A stretch of 64,000 bases of DNA from Breviolum minutum Mf 1.05b.01 (GCA_000507305.1 DF240153.1:1-64000); one strand, 5' to 3'. Shown: positions 1 through 11,396, counted from the stretch's first letter. Made by a program: numbers and translations. The notes: generated from the letters alone by a model not told the origin.

Positions 1-1975
1 TTTATTCGAAAGAGTTCTGTGTTTTTGATTTGTAATCTACAGTATCAATCAATTGGCACTGTATTCAGCATGATTAAGGGATGCAGGATGTTATTTTTGA
101 TTCTCGTTTTTTGTCCTGAAGAGTTATTTTTTCATTACAATCAGCCCCAAGCAAAAAATTTCAAAAAAAAAGCTAAAAAGCCCACTAAGCAAAGCTAAGT
201 AATGTGTGGAGCAGCCAGCGCATCCGACAAACGGCAAAAACATGCAAAAACAAAACCGACACACCCCCTGGCAAGATTTCGCTGTGATTTCCCAGGCTTA
301 AAACTTTACGTGAAAGTGGTAGGGTTTCGCTCTGCGACATTATTCCGTCGAAAATGCTCACCGCCGCCAACGACCGAATGCTTGTCGCTATACGAACTAC
401 AAGATAACAATGGACCGCTTGCTCAAGACCATTCCGTTCGGACCCCCTGCATGCCATGCGTAGGCAACTTGGAAGGGTTCCGTTCCATGCAAAATGGCCC
501 GTTGAGGCAAACGCGTACCAATGTCGGCGATAAATGTGGATCACAGCGATTGAAACCGGACAACACCACGACAATCCAACACCACGACAATACAACCACT
601 AGAATGGCAAGGACGGTACTCTTACCAATACATATACCAAATTTGGTCCACATTTCTGCTCCACAAACGAATGGTGTTAACCAAGAGGTCTTTTTCACCT
701 TACCAGACACCAATCAACGCCATCGTTTTTTTGGCACGCCGCCATCATTAGCAAGGATCGCATGCTAGGAGAAACGCAATCGTCCACTTCGTTCCTCCAC
801 CATCCACACATGTTCATGACCAAAAACAGTAAAACGACGACATGAGCGAAGGATGCCACAAACGACCTTTGACAGAGTGCCAAAACGAAACAAAGCACTA
901 CCCAAAAATACACATGCGCGGTGGGCCAATTATTGGTGCGCATTCCAAATACATTTTTGATCATTTTTGTTCCAGTGTGGGCGCCAGTGTGACGAACGAT
1001 GCCCTCCAAATGCGTTAGCTGCTTGAGTTTGAAACATGACATAACACCAACTGATCAACTTTAATGATGCTGTACCTCATTTCGAATTTTTCCCACCCGT
1101 GGCCATCACAACTTTCAGACGCTTACCCACTTGCAATTGCAACCCAAAGGTTTCTTGTTTCCAAGTCTGAAGCTTGTAGGCCAACACTTTTTCTTCCTTC
1201 CTGTAATAAGCGTTGACGAATCGCAACGATGCCCCCCTCACTTCGAGTAAAAGGACGACGTTCGACATTATCGTGACTTCGAAACAGCGCTAACGACAAA
1301 CGGCGCAAACAACACGACTAGCAAAGATCTACACAGTTGATTCGTGGCGCGCTTTCTTACTGATTGTGGATGCATGTAGGTGAAGGTTTTGCCGCCGTTC
1401 GATTACAACGCAGGGTTTCCACGAACGACGTCGACGTAGTGACGATTTTGTTGGGCATCCTGTGTGTGTGTGTGTGTGCGCCTGTCTTCTCATGTTTGTG
1501 TAACAAGTATCGGTCTGTACATGGCTGGGCTTCTTGTTTTGGCATGTCTACTTATCCACTTTAAATTTAGATGTCTAACAACCACGCCCACATGACAAAA
1601 CATATTTTAAACCTTCGTGAATTATTGGGCCGCCCTGCCCCCCCCCCCTCCTTTGCGGCCAGAGTTCGGATCCATACTTTTCAGCGCATGCTTGCAGATG
1701 ATCCGCATCCGCAGGGCAAAGTGCCATGTTGATCAAAAATCGAGGTAGATATGAAATCTATTGTAGACTAGTCATACAGAACTCGACTATCTCTGACTGA
1801 TTCATTGGCGATTTTCTGGAACATCATGGCTAAAAAGGGATGCTTAGGTCCTCAATGGTCCTCATAAGGGTCCTAGCTGATCCTTTTATATGGTCTTTTA
1901 TGCTAAATTTCATAATTCAAGGCCTCAACATTCCAAAAAGGCATATCATTCATCACCAATGGAAGAAATGTATGC
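1..1975. other. Element-free leading region, no confident gene
   Basis: No member of the inverted-repeat families seen elsewhere is visible here. A plus-strand frame at 202-768 is open for 188 codons starting MCGAASASDK, but minus frames of 96-136 codons are open over the same bases and no domain is recognisable, so it may be chance. A (TG)n tract lies at 1461-1478 and a C-run at about 1638-1648. I see nothing else to support a gene. Confidence 0.4.
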
Positions 1976-2381
1976 TTGTCATTTGAGGCTGACCAGTTGC
2001 TATGTTTTGTGAGCACATTAGTGATACCACTATTGCAGAAGCAAGTCTATTGCCCCTTTTTCCTTTGTCGTCAGCAAAGCAGACAAAAACTCAGAACCCA
2101 AATGGGCAATTATAGTTCCTTTTTTTGGAACTATAATGAACTAGAGTCAAACAAAAAAATTTTCTGGAACTGTATGCTGTTCTTTGGTGGTCTTTTAGAA
2201 AATAACAATTCAAACTTTCAGAACGCTTATGTGCAAATTATGAAAGTTCTTTTTTTTGGAACTGTATGTCGCTTTAAATCATTGCCAAATTCTATGAGTT
2301 TTTGATTTTCTAGTTTATATTGTTGAAATTGGTTCAGCACAATGGAGACAATGATCATTCATCTATATTTTCAAAAACTCA

Positions 2382-2630
2382 TTATACTTCCTTTTAAAAA
2401 GGAACTATAATGTTATATAGCTTTTTCGTTTTTTTTTGCAGGTATGATTTTACAAATATCATTCAGATTTGGGTGAGAACTTGAGGTTTCATCCCGTAAT
2501 TCTCACGATTTTGCAGGTATAAAAACAAAATCTCACCCTAAATTGAATGAGATTTGTGAAACCATGCCTGCAAAAAAAATTAAAAAGTCATATAACATTA
2601 TAGTTCCTTTTTTTAGGAAGTATATATAAA
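2382..2630. mobile_element. Long inverted-repeat element with poly-T/poly-A arms
   Basis: The left arm (TATACTTCC, then GGAACTATAATGTTATATAGC) is matched by an inverted right arm ending TATAACATTATAGTTCC and GGAAGTATA. A second inner inverted pair (GCAGGTATGATTTTACAAAT against ATTTGTGAAACCATGCCTGC) surrounds the centre. Smaller GGAACTATA hairpins occur just upstream at 2110-2145, so the AT-rich stretch 2090-2630 is repeat-derived. Confidence 0.6.
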
Positions 2631-2639
2631 TGTTTTCTG

Positions 2640-3690
2640 GTCCTATAATTGTTCTTTAAAGAATTGTTCCTTGTGTTGAACACCCCTCAAAATCCTGAGC
2701 ACCAAAGTGTTGTTCTTGGGATCCGTGCATGCTCTTTACCCCAGAAATTGGGTTAAACTGTTCTGTTCACTGCTAATGTTTTTTTGTTTGGATTTTGGAT
2801 TGATGGATTGTCCATAACACATAAAGCTAATGGGGCCTATTCTGGTTCTCCAACCAGCTGCTCTGCAAAGATGACATTGGCAACATGGATTCGGATGAAT
2901 GTGTCAATTGTCATGCTTTCCGTTCCGGCAAATTACAACAACATCGCGTTCAGCACAGCTCAGTTTGTCATCTGTCCGGTTGATCATCAAAAGAATCCTA
3001 CAAGAAAAAACTGCCAATGTGACTTCCAAGGTTGTTTTGGCAATTGCAACTTATGCCACCCTTTATGTGTTTTTTTCAAATGATCTTGGCCATCATACGG
3101 CTGCAATTATGAAATTTAGCAGTCTTTTATGTATATTATACGTGCAGTTCTGTTATCCATCTTCAGTCAACACAAAGCATTGCTATGAGGCACTTTCCAC
3201 AAGATAGAGAGCCAGTTGCAGGGTACAGAAAAAAAGTTTAAAGTGCAGCCATTTAACAAGTAAGCTAATAAACAGACGCTTGAGGTTCCAGGAAGATATC
3301 TTCCGCTGGAATTTTAGGATCAATGGTTAGTAAGCTCTGGATGAACCGCATCTTACGAGTGGATGAACTAACCCAATTGTTTCAGAACTCCTTGGAAGAT
3401 CCTCGATGTAGTCATCCATACTTCTCCAAAACATATCGCTGATGCATTGAACGAGAAAAAATCGTTCAAAATCAGAAGCCCCTAGAATTCCACTTTAATT
3501 AGCTGCTTTCCCCGATTTTTTCTGTTGGAAAAAAGTTTCCTCCCTAAGAATCAGCCAAGACACTCCAAAAAAGAGGGGGTTAACTCTGTATTTAGCAGGG
3601 CTCTTTAGGATTTCCCCACCAGTGACTTGAGATCCAAAAATCTTGGAATGAAGGTTCCAAACGGGCGCCTCTCACAAGAACCTGACCCCC
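2640..3690. other. Stretch without a supportable gene
   Basis: Plus frames of about 100 codons at 2784-3083 and 2899-3207 overlap each other and show no motif. A short GTTCAGCACAGCTCAGTTTG segment at about 2948-2968 matches the end of repeat family R (see 14725 and 20494), so part of this stretch is repeat-derived. Confidence 0.35.
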
Positions 3691-3696
3691 AACGTG

Positions 3697-3950
3697 TCCT
3701 TGGAGGGTCATCCCAGTTAATCGCAGTGGTTAACGACCATGGTGATCGTAGTTGTTACTAAGGAACGGGGTATGGGACTTCTTCCTTACATGGGCGTGTA
3801 ACTGACTGAAATAAATGGTGGTGATCCTAACTAGGGTGTCCATGGATGTTAGCAACTAGTAAGTTGGTGTATTTCACCTATTTACAGGCAGGACTTACAG
3901 CCTACTTAAGGGATATCATCCATTGACCAAGTACCAGCAGGACATTCCAG
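3697..3950. mobile_element. Composite of family G-like and family E-like elements
   Basis: The left part carries CTTGGAGGGTCATCCCAGTTA, a degenerate family G end. The right part (3850-3950) carries GTAAGTTGGTGTATTTCACC and ends GACCAAGTACCAGCAGGACAT, as in the family E copies at 13990 and 35360. It looks like one element next to or inserted into another. Confidence 0.45.
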
Positions 3951-3954
3951 TCAC

Positions 3955-4009
3955 TCCGAGCCCATCCCCTCCACCCAATCCAATCTCCTGCCTTTGGCGG
4001 CCTTGGCCC
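3955..4009 (-). CDS. Candidate small exon, unknown protein
   Basis: A 55-base minus-strand island sits between an acceptor (GTGTTTCAG) and a donor (GGA followed by GTGACTGG). One frame reads GAKAAKGRRLDWVEGMGS, a protein-like, lysine/arginine-rich composition, and the surrounding sequence is repeat elements (E at 3850-3950, B at 4115-4219). The parent gene cannot be identified. A second open frame exists (GPRPPKAGDWIGW), so the frame is not certain. Confidence 0.4.
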
Positions 4010-4114
4010 CTGAAACACGTCCGGGTGTGTTGGGGGGGTCCAAAAGGACCTCAAAGGACCCCCAACGTTGCCCATGAAAAATGGAGGTATGAAGTAAGCC
4101 CTGAATATATGGGG

Positions 4115-4219
4115 TACACCCCGGAAATTTAACATAGCCCCTAAAAATAGGCAATCCCAAAAGGAAACTCATCTTCCAACCATCATTTTTCAGGGGCTAT
4201 GTTAAATTTCGGGGGTGTA
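4115..4219. mobile_element. MITE-like element, family B
   Basis: Left arm ACCCCGGAAATTTAACATAG, right arm CTATGTTAAATTTCGGGGGT, a near-perfect inverted repeat. The loop contains the family signature CCCAAAAGGAAA...ATCTTCCAACCATC. A partial half copy with CCCCTGAAAATGG follows at 4370-4402. Confidence 0.85.
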
Positions 4220-4643
4220 ATCCCTGAAAACGAAGGTTTTGGGGGGTTCCCTTTTTGTTGAAACAAGTTTATTGACCTTGGGCTTGGGCTTGGCGGCTTG
4301 TTCTATTGATTGTTACACAGTCAAATCTCAAGTGACCCTGAAATGCTGAAACTAAGAGCCAACCAGAAACACCCCGGAAATTGAGCAGTTCGCCCCTGAA
4401 AATGGATGAGACCAGCATTTTATGCAAGAAACAAAAGGAGTATTCTATGTATATATATATATACATATAGTGCCAAAAAAAAAACGGAAAAAAATGGGGG
4501 GGGGGAATCAGAGCTGTTCGCATTTTTCTTCCCGGGCATGATCTTCATGAAATCATGCCAGGCCCCCAAACAGCCTGGAAGTCGAACCGAGTTTCAACAT
4601 TTCGTTTATAGCTTGGGAACTACGAGTTTCACCATGTTTGAGC

Positions 4644-4743
4644 ACCCCCGAAAACTAACATGTCCCCTAAAAAGGGACTGTTTCAGTAGAAAATACATCT
4701 TCCAACTATTGATTTTCAGGGGACATGTTAGTTTTCAGGGGAG
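4644..4743. mobile_element. MITE-like element, family A
   Basis: Arms CCCGAAAACTAACATGTCCC and GGGACATGTTAGTTTTCAGG are inverted. The loop holds the shared TTCAGTAG...ATCTTCCAAC signature seen again at 7824 and 48080. Confidence 0.85.
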
Positions 4744-5171
4744 CAGAGGTTTATTATCATCCCAATCGAACCGCCATCTTTCAAAATGGTGCTTGATTTC
4801 CAGAAAACAGCTCTCCCAATATCGCTGGTGCGTTGAAACCCTATATGGCTATGCACCTTTTCCAATTTTTCCTTCTAGGAAATCCATCTTCAACTTTTCC
4901 ATGTTCCAGCCATCTTAGTTGATACCAGAGTGCAGATCTGTTTGCTTAAGATGCTTGGAAAAAAAGTGAAACAACAAAAAACAGGCCTACCACATGGTGA
5001 TGTTTCAATGGTTCTTTAATTTTACTGTATAGAATCTGGATCAAAGAAATCACCTTTTATACAAACAAATCCAAACCTATCAAATTGAATTCTGTTTGAT
5101 TCATGACAGGATCACCGTTTAATTAGATGAGTTGTGCCATTAAAAAATAAAAATAGAAATGGCAAAAATAC

Positions 5172-5276
5172 ACCCCTGCAAACTGACATAGTCCCTCAAA
5201 ATACGCCGAAACCCAAAAGGAAACTAGTATTCCAAACATCCATTTTCAGGGGATAACTGTTAGTTTCAGGGAGGAC
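5172..5276. mobile_element. MITE-like element, family B variant
   Basis: Left arm CACCCCTGCAAACTGACATAG, right arm with GTTAGTTTCAGGGAGG, and the common internal block CCCAAAAGGAAACTAGTATTCC. Arms are more diverged than in the 4115 copy. Confidence 0.65.
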
Positions 5277-5402
5277 AACCAAACAGCCAGTAGGACATTA
5301 TCCATTCATAGATCAACAGAAACCCTTCCCAAAAAAAGGAGTGGCTCTCTTTTTGTTGAAACGTCTAGACACTCTCATAGGTCCAGCTGAAAAACGGGTG
5401 CC

Positions 5403-5436
5403 AGATGGTGCAGGATTTCTTCCATCAACAGTATCA
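5403..5436. mobile_element. Half copy of family F
   Basis: GGTGCAGGATTTCTTCCATC followed by AACAGTAT is the right end of family F without a matching left arm nearby. Confidence 0.5.
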
Positions 5437-5716
5437 CCAACCATATGATTTCAACTCAATAATTTCCTATCAACATGTTTCAGTTAGCTCATTGTATTTT
5501 TGCGTCACCTTACTCCGACTCCCCCCGAAACTGAACATCATCTCACCGATAAAAAAATGATAGATACTTGTAGTGATAGTGGGATTGTTTTCATCGTTTT
5601 TTCAGGGGGGTCAACTCCCTGCGAAAAGGACAACAACCTCGAAACAAAGTTTACCCCTGATGCGCCTGGCCAACGGATGACGCCTCAGCCTGCCGTGAAA
5701 ACGAAGATTCGTTGAG

Positions 5717-5832
5717 TATTGGGGTGTTTCCACAAAATAGGGGTGGGCCCCCAAAATGGATGGTGAAAATCATGGAAAACCCTATTAAAATGGATGATTT
5801 GTGGGTACCACTATTTTCGGAAACACCCATTT
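5717..5832. mobile_element. MITE-like element, family J
   Basis: Arms GGGGTGTTTCCACAAAATAG and CTATTTTCGGAAACACCCAT are inverted. The loop holds CCTATTAAAATGGATGATTT, the same block in inverse orientation to the copies at 22455 and 54309. Confidence 0.75.
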
Positions 5833-5847
5833 GAAGTCATGGCTGCT

Positions 5848-5960
5848 GGGTTCAACCTATCCCCCCCCTAACATACCCCTTTTCCCCCCCCATGAGGGAA
5901 ATAAGGGTTGGAAAAGGCCTTTCAATTCTGCCAGGGGGGTACCTTTGAGGGGATGGAGGT
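5848..5960. mobile_element. Family K element, partial
   Basis: GGTTCAACCTATCCCCCCCC followed by an AAATAAGGG block matches the left portion of the family K copies at 11532 and 51283. The right arm is not clear. Confidence 0.45.
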
Positions 5961-6147
5961 TGACCAAGCCATTTTTGAAGTTGAAGCAAGAAAAAAGGCC
6001 CAACTTTCAAGGTCCAAAAGGATGCTTTTGAACAAAACTCCGGGATTTGTCCCGCATTTTACTTGACAAAAAATCATTCTCAATCAGCCGTTTGTTTGGA
6101 AAACACGGGGGGGTTCGGGCCTTACCTAGTATAACACCTTAGCCTTA

Positions 6148-6222
6148 GCCCCAACTTGACCATTGAAGACTCTGCAGCAAAGACGGTGCGAATTTGGAAA
6201 ATCGTGGCTTGCATCTGTGGTG
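6148..6222 (+). CDS. Candidate exon with a WD40-like strand
   Basis: The plus frame reads LTIEDSAAKTVRIWKIVA before a stop at about 6221. The piece TVRIWKI fits the last strand of a WD40 repeat (S/T-V-R/K-I/L-W), which in other proteins forms one blade of a beta-propeller scaffold. Only one blade piece is visible and no splice sites are strong, so this could be chance similarity. Minus frames are also open here. Confidence 0.3.
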
Positions 6223-6400
6223 CTGTGGATAGATAACTTATATACGGACCTTCTGGATGAAGTAGTAGTCCAGTATAGTATAGTACCAACATGTACCAAC
6301 ATATCCCCTCCCAAAGGCATTTTTGAGTCGATGATTTTCCTTTTCCCAAGGTGGGATATGTGATCGTTCCCTGTAACGTAACCCAAACAAACAAAAATCA

Positions 6401-6552
6401 CAACTTGGAGGATCATCCCAGTTAGTTTCAGTGGTTATTAGTAACCCCCATTTGTAAGCCATTTCGGCCATTTGGAAGGGGAATAACCCCAGTTAGGGGA
6501 CCCAGTGACTATGGTTATTAACCACTTGCTAACTGGAATGATCCTCCAAGAA
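6401..6552. mobile_element. MITE-like element, family G
   Basis: Begins CTTGGAGGATCATCCCAGTT and ends TGGAATGATCCTCCAAG. Inner arms GTGGTTATTAGTAACC and GGTTATTAACCAC also pair. It lies 3 bases from the donor-like end of the minus exon at 6556. Confidence 0.85.
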
Positions 6553-6555
6553 CAC

Positions 6556-6603
6556 CTTCTCGAAAAACCCGGACACCTCTTCTTCAAGTGGTCGCTTGCT
6601 CAT
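6556..6603 (-). CDS. Candidate first exon (MSKRPLEEE...)
   Basis: On the minus strand an ATG at 6601-6603 starts MSKRPLEEEVSGFFEK, sixteen codons that stop at a GT donor (GAGAAG then GTGTTC). The frame is also open upstream (PKRLEA), so the exon may begin earlier at an AG. The donor is followed after five bases by CTTGGAGG, the start of the family G element at 6401-6552, so the intron would open almost directly into that element. No homolog is recognised. The composition is convincingly coding. Confidence 0.45.
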
Positions 6604-6672
6604 GGCCTCAAGTCTTTTAGGCTGCTTCGCAACGAGTCACCAAGACCCCTGACGGAAACATGAACCATGAAA

Positions 6673-6772
6673 TACTAGCTGGTGGTTTCAACCCATCTGA
6701 AAAATATTAGTCAAATTGGATCACCCAAGTAGGGGTGAAAATAAAATATTTGAAACCACAGCCTGGAATACT
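6673..6772. mobile_element. MITE-like element, family C
   Basis: Left arm CTAGCTGGTGGTTTCAACCC, right arm ATATTTGAAACCACAGCCTGG. The loop contains CAAATTGGATCA...GGGGTGAAAAT. AATACT occurs on both flanks (GAAATACT and GGAATACT), consistent with a degenerate target duplication. Confidence 0.8.
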
Positions 6773-7151
6773 GATTGAAGTTCCAGTTTGTAAAAAATAT
6801 TGAAATTGCCTTTTCTGGGGGGTTCCAGGTACTTCTAAGGCATACTGGACTTCAGCACCAAATCTTGATTGAAAATTAGGCATCCAAAAAAATCACCAGT
6901 TTTTCTTTTTAAAAATTCGAACTCTTAAAATTTTGGTGGAACACTCTGCAATTGAAGCTGGGCAAGACTTGCATCACATTTTCCAACGCCACATGTCCGG
7001 AAGAATAAAAAAACATATCCAGGCCATGGTTGTTGGTTTGAGGAAGAAAACATCGCTTCCCCCTTTAGAAATTGATGATGGCTGAAATTTTCTCTCCGTT
7101 TTTTTCGACTCGTGTTGAGCCCGGCCTTTGGCGGTTTTTTACCTAACTCAC

Positions 7152-7225
7152 GGTGGTTTCGGGCACAACCCGTGCAGTTTGACTAAGGGACCCCCGGTGT
7201 TGAGCCGAGAAGCGCGTCAGTGAAA
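7152..7225 (-). CDS. Candidate exon, unknown
   Basis: The minus frame reads LTRFSAQHRGSLSQTARVVP and continues two to three codons to a strong donor consensus (ACC then GTGAGTTAGG). The acceptor side is not clear. The island is distinctly more GC-rich than its AT-rich flanks. Only the donor and the composition support it. Confidence 0.35.
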
Positions 7226-7687
7226 ACCAGAAATGACCGATCAACAAGCACGAAGGGAAGGTGTTATTTAGGCACCCTGCACCCCTGCAAGTTTTTTTTT
7301 GTTGAGATTTTTGAAATGGTGTTATTTAAGAAAAACGAATAGGTTGACAGTGCTGTAGTAAAGATGTGCATATATATATATATATACAGTACCTGGATCC
7401 GGTTGGCCTTTATCTATTTTTAGCTTTGGCCCCTCCAACACAAAACAAAGGTCATTTGGGCTCGAGGTATATTATTGGTGATTCAAAGTCAACTATCCAA
7501 AAAAACACAAAGAATTGCCAGGTATATCTCTTAAAATACTTCCCACAGTTTTGTTTGATTTTCTTGGACTTCCAGGGTGAAGTCCATGTCATTCGGGTCG
7601 ATGTTTTTTTTGGTCTGTCTAGTGATGCGTATTCAACCGTTCGATCTTGCGGGGGAAACAGAGTCTTGGGGAACTTTTTTTTTTGGG

Positions 7688-7800
7688 CGAGGTATACACC
7701 CTGGCAGTTAACCACCATTCAAAAAAAAAGGTTCCTATTCTTATTGAGTGATGATACAGTAAACCCTTCCTTAAAAAAATGGTGGTTCCTGTAAGAAATG
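7688..7800. mobile_element. MITE-like element, family U
   Basis: Left arm TATACACCCTGGCAGTTAAC with ACCACCATTC, right side ATGGTGGTTCCTG, flanking an AT-rich loop. Compare 9233-9370. Confidence 0.5.
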
Positions 7801-7823
7801 GTGGTTGGACTTGCAAAGAAGAG

Positions 7824-7930
7824 TATACGCCCCCGAAAACTAACATGTCTCGTGAAAAGGGACAATTTCAGTAGGGAATACATCTTTCAACCATTGATTT
7901 TCAGGGGACATGTTAGTTTTCAGGCGAGTG
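7824..7930. mobile_element. MITE-like element, family A
   Basis: Arms CCCCCGAAAACTAACATGTC and GACATGTTAGTTTTCAGGCG, with the same internal TTTCAGTAGG...CATCTTTCAACC block as the 4644 copy. Confidence 0.85.
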
Positions 7931-7999
7931 TAGGTCTATCAATTTTCAAAAGTTGCACTGGTTTTGAAGCAGTGAGAATATCATTGACATTAACCTGAT

Positions 8000-8610
8000 A
8001 CCCTAAAGCCAACCATTCAACTAATGGTTGCTTCAGTTGGATGATGGATGATGACACTCAGATTGAATATAATTTGACCAGATTTATGGGATCCAACCAC
8101 CTGCAATCCCAAGTGTCTCCCAGTGCATTGGTGACACAACCCTCCCTGAAACGAACAGCAAGTAAAAAGCCCTCCAAAAATTCCAATAAGTTGGGCTTCA
8201 ATAAAATGGCCAATTTCTTAGATGGCCAATTTCTTCCTATTTGCAGAACGAGTTTTTGGTGTAAGTTTCACAGATTTGTATGAACCCCAAGGCAGGCGAC
8301 CACATGTTTTTTTTTGGCACCGCTCCATTTTTCGCATTGGGACGGGTTGGGCAGCTTGCGAAGCAACCTTCCGCGAGAATGAAAGAATGAAGGGCGGTAA
8401 TTCATATACAATCGGCCACCATTTTCCACCAACATTTGGGAGAATATTTTTGGTCCATTTTTCAAAGCGCCTTTTACACTTTTGGGGTGGTAATTCATAG
8501 GGATTGGAAACTTACCACAAATTTTGCACCTGAAAATGAGGCCGGGCAAATTGACCCCATTTAATAGGAAATGAATCATCGAATCCGAACTTTGGAAGTC
8601 TTATCACCAA
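8000..8610. other. No gene supported
   Basis: This stretch contains a TCAGTTGGATGATG motif (half of family M) near 8034, a local direct repeat ATGGCCAATTTCTT at 8206/8221, and two near-identical GGTAATTCAT segments at 8396 and 8489. Frames of 80-103 codons are open on both strands without recognisable motifs. Confidence 0.4.
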
Positions 8611-8743
8611 ACATTTCAGGTACCTAAAATGGAGGTACTCACCTATATAAGCTGTATGGATACGGCTTATGTAAGGGAAAACAAACCTCAAGAATAGCCT
8701 TATAAGGTTCAGTAACTCCATTTTAGGTACCTGAAATGTTTGG
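8611..8743. mobile_element. MITE-like element, family N
   Basis: Left arm AACATTTCAGGTACCTAAAA and TGGAG, right arm CTCCATTTTAGGTACCTGAA with ATGTTT, near-perfect. An inner palindrome (AAGCTGTATGGATACGGCTT) lies between. A related copy is at 35148. Confidence 0.85.
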
Positions 8744-8870
8744 CGAGGCTTACGGGCTTTTCATGTTTGTTTCATGCCGGGTATAAGATGTATCAAGCCT
8801 CTCGTAAATAATTCTATGGAGAAATTCCTGGCAGTTTTTAATTGATGGATTGGAATTTCTTCATCAACAG

Positions 8871-8980
8871 TACCCATAGGATCCATGTATGTTATGTTTA
8901 CAAAACATTTACCATTATTTGACATAAAAATCAACCACATGTAGGTAAATATACCATACATGCATGGATCCTATAGGGTA
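8871..8980. mobile_element. MITE-like element, family H
   Basis: Arms CCCATAGGATCCATGTATG and CATGCATGGATCCTATAGGG, inverted, with GTAGGTAAATATACC next to the right arm. Confidence 0.75.
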
Positions 8981-9232
8981 TGCGGTTGTGACTGGGTTCC
9001 GGGTTGAGATTCCAAGCATTAGAAATCATAAAATGGTGAATCCATTACCCTTTTGGTATCTTTTGGTAAATTCACCCATTCAAATGTCCTCAAATTGTGA
9101 ATCAACCGGTTAATGGTAAATCAAACGTTTAATGGTAAAGTAAATGGTGAATACATGTCTTTTGAAAAACTGTATTTATAAACTGCTCAAATATGTCCCT
9201 AGGTGCTTCTTTGAAAAACATGGCTTTGTTTC

Positions 9233-9370
9233 AAGAGGATATACCCTGGAAGTCCAACCACCATTGTTATAGGTTTCTTAGGAATATTGGTTCTTATATT
9301 AATAAAGGTTTATCATGATCCACAAGGAACTGCTATTTTTTTGAATGGTGGTTGACTTCCAGGGTATAGT
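9233..9370. mobile_element. MITE-like element, family U
   Basis: Left arm ATACCCTGGAAGTCCAACCA, right arm TGGTTGACTTCCAGGGTAT, a clear inverted repeat of about 27 bases around an AT-rich loop. Confidence 0.75.
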
Positions 9371-9910
9371 TTCATACTCTCCTTTGCCAAACTAACGATA
9401 CAGTACTACGCTGCCGCCCAGCTCTAGCAAATGAACTTATCTCCTATAGTCGATTCGTGTTTACAGCCTGTGTTTTTTCTTGGCTGATCCCGTATCTCCC
9501 AGCGGAAACCATGACGGTAGGCCTCCAAACGTCAACCTCCTTCACCCTCTACTTGGCAGCTCCAAGTAACGGCTCCTGTCACACCGAAAAGTGAACCACC
9601 CAAAAGTGAAGCAACGCAGAAGAAATGTGGAGAAAAAGGAGTTTTACAGTTTTACACCCTCTAAAAGTAACAGCAAAAGCACCTGAAAATGGATGGTTGG
9701 AAAGTAACATGTTCCTTTCAGTATACTCTTTCCTTTTGGGTCAAACGGCTTAATGTCAGTGGCTTTTTTTAGAGAGGGAATACGGAAATGAAGCTTCCGG
9801 ACTTCTGAAAAAAAGGTTTGCCCCTCACTTCCCGGGTTGTTCAAAGTCACCATGAGTTTTGTTGAGCTTTTTAAAGTTTAAAGTTAAGGGGACAATGGTG
9901 ATGAAGAACC

Positions 9911-10016
9911 CAACCCCCTCCCTAAAACTAACATAGCCCTCCTGAAAATAGACCTTCCCCCACAAGGAAAAATAGTCTGGATGGTTCCAGGTGATTTTGC
10001 TGTTAGTTTCAGCTGG
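9911..10016. mobile_element. MITE-like element, family A/B relative
   Basis: CCCTCCCTAAAACTAACATA with CCCTCCTGAAAAT on the left and TTGCTGTTAGTTTCAGCTGG on the right. The arms are degenerate, but the layout is that of families A and B. Confidence 0.55.
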
Positions 10017-10209
10017 TGTATATTCTGAACTCCTCATTCCTAGAAAAACGGCTGGTTCCCACGCGTCGCCAGTTGGATGAATGATGACGGATCACCTGGA
10101 GGGCCCTTCAAATTGGCATGGCCACCCTGGCAAATCAAATCACTTGAAATATATTTAACTTGCAAAAAAAATCGCTTCAAAGGTTCAGTAGGGATTGAAA
10201 TGCGAAGGA

Positions 10210-10449
10210 ACCTGGCCTGCCCATGAACGGTGCTTCTGTGACGGCCACCCTGGGCAAGGGAGTTTGGCAGATGCCATGTTGATGATAGGCAACACACATC
10301 TTTCCTAATGTGGGCACGGGCCAGGTCGTGCGACTGGGCGGCATAGGTTGCCAGCCGTGTAGCCACCCACGCCAAGTCTGCCACACCGGCAGTTGATTCC
10401 ACTTCGTCATTGCCATTCAGGGTGTGCGTGGCGTAGACGCTCCGCAAGC
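10210..10449 (-). CDS. Candidate exon, unknown protein (helical)
   Basis: Minus-strand island that is GC-richer than its flanks. The best frame reads ...ESTAGVADLAWVATRLATY and continues AAQSHDLARAHIRKD, an alanine-rich, helix-like sequence, ending near a GCCAG/GTTCC donor. A possible acceptor is TTGTTCAAGCAG at 10450-10461. A second frame (NQLPVWQTWRG...) is also open, and joining phase 2 from the upstream exon would favour a third frame that soon stops (RLAERLRHAHPEWQ, then TGA). The exon is likely real, but its frame is unresolved. A frameshift would explain the conflict. Confidence 0.45.
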
Positions 10450-10499
10450 CTGCTTGAACAAGAACGATCTCCAACTAATTGTCCCACGGTGAAGACAAC

Positions 10500-10625
10500 C
10501 TAGCGCCAAGTCCAGGGGTTGGCACAACAGGGGTCAGGGGCCCGAGAATTGGCCCTGGCATAGGAAGTCGTCCCGAAACAAGTATAGTCTGCAGCAGCAT
10601 CTCGATCGCATCAGCGGAAACATTC
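10500..10625 (-). CDS. Candidate exon, unknown protein
   Basis: The frame reads NVSADAIEMLLQTILVSGRL followed by PMPGPILGPLTPVVPTPG, a helix then a proline-rich tail. It is bounded by an AAATGTAG acceptor and a GGCGCTAG/GTTGTC donor. If spliced to the island at 10449, the intron is only 50 bases. The acceptor side borders a half copy of family H (GCAAATGTAGGTAAATATTCC at 10650). The protein family is not recognised. Confidence 0.5.
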
Positions 10626-11308
10626 CTACATTTGGCTCAAATCTACGTATGGCAAATGTAGGTAAATATTCCCTGCATGGAGCATCTGGGTATGATGATT
10701 AACAATAGCAGAAACGTCACAGTTTTTCAACTGCCTCGCTTGAGTTCAGTACAAAAAAAAGTACCTGCCCCAGGTACTTGAACTCATGACATCAATCTCT
10801 TTTCTCATGATTGACCAAAGCAAAACACCAGGGTAAAGAATGAAAATGCAACATATCTCTGGACATTCCGAAGATTGCCAAATGGTTCCGTTGCAGGATG
10901 TCAATTCACCATCCCTTAGGGTCTAAGATCGCATCTTTGTAATTATGCATCTTGGTTATCATTCATCTGCCTGGAACCCTGTACAAAGCCATTTTTTAAT
11001 GGTTGTTTCAGTTGGATGATTCCAAATCTTTACGTAAAAAACTGTTGTTTAGAGTTCCGGTAAGGATTAGATTGCAAAGTGTTTCTCCCAAATGTTCCCA
11101 AAGTATACTTTCTCTCGGGACATCTCCCAAAGATATTGTCAAATACCCAAACAATTTGACCGAAAACTCTCACGTCATTTTGCATGACCTCGTTTCGGCC
11201 ACCCATTTGAGAGGGTTGTGTTGGGGCAACGGTCAACTTTGGAAAGACTGGTAGGGAAAAAGGAAAACGCACTTTTAAGGATATTGATTTCCCGCCCTTT
11301 GGAGATAT

Positions 11309-11396
11309 GTATGAATACCCTAGTGGGGAACTCATACCTCCCCTACCTTTTTTGCATGTTTGCATCGTTTCTTTTTATTTTTAATGGGATATGTGA
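11309..11396. mobile_element. Degenerate family B-prime element
   Basis: TACCCTAGTGGGGAACTCAT with CCTCCCCTACC resembles the left half of the copies at 24254 and 47513, and GGGATATGTGATCATTT resembles their right half. Much diverged. Confidence 0.35.
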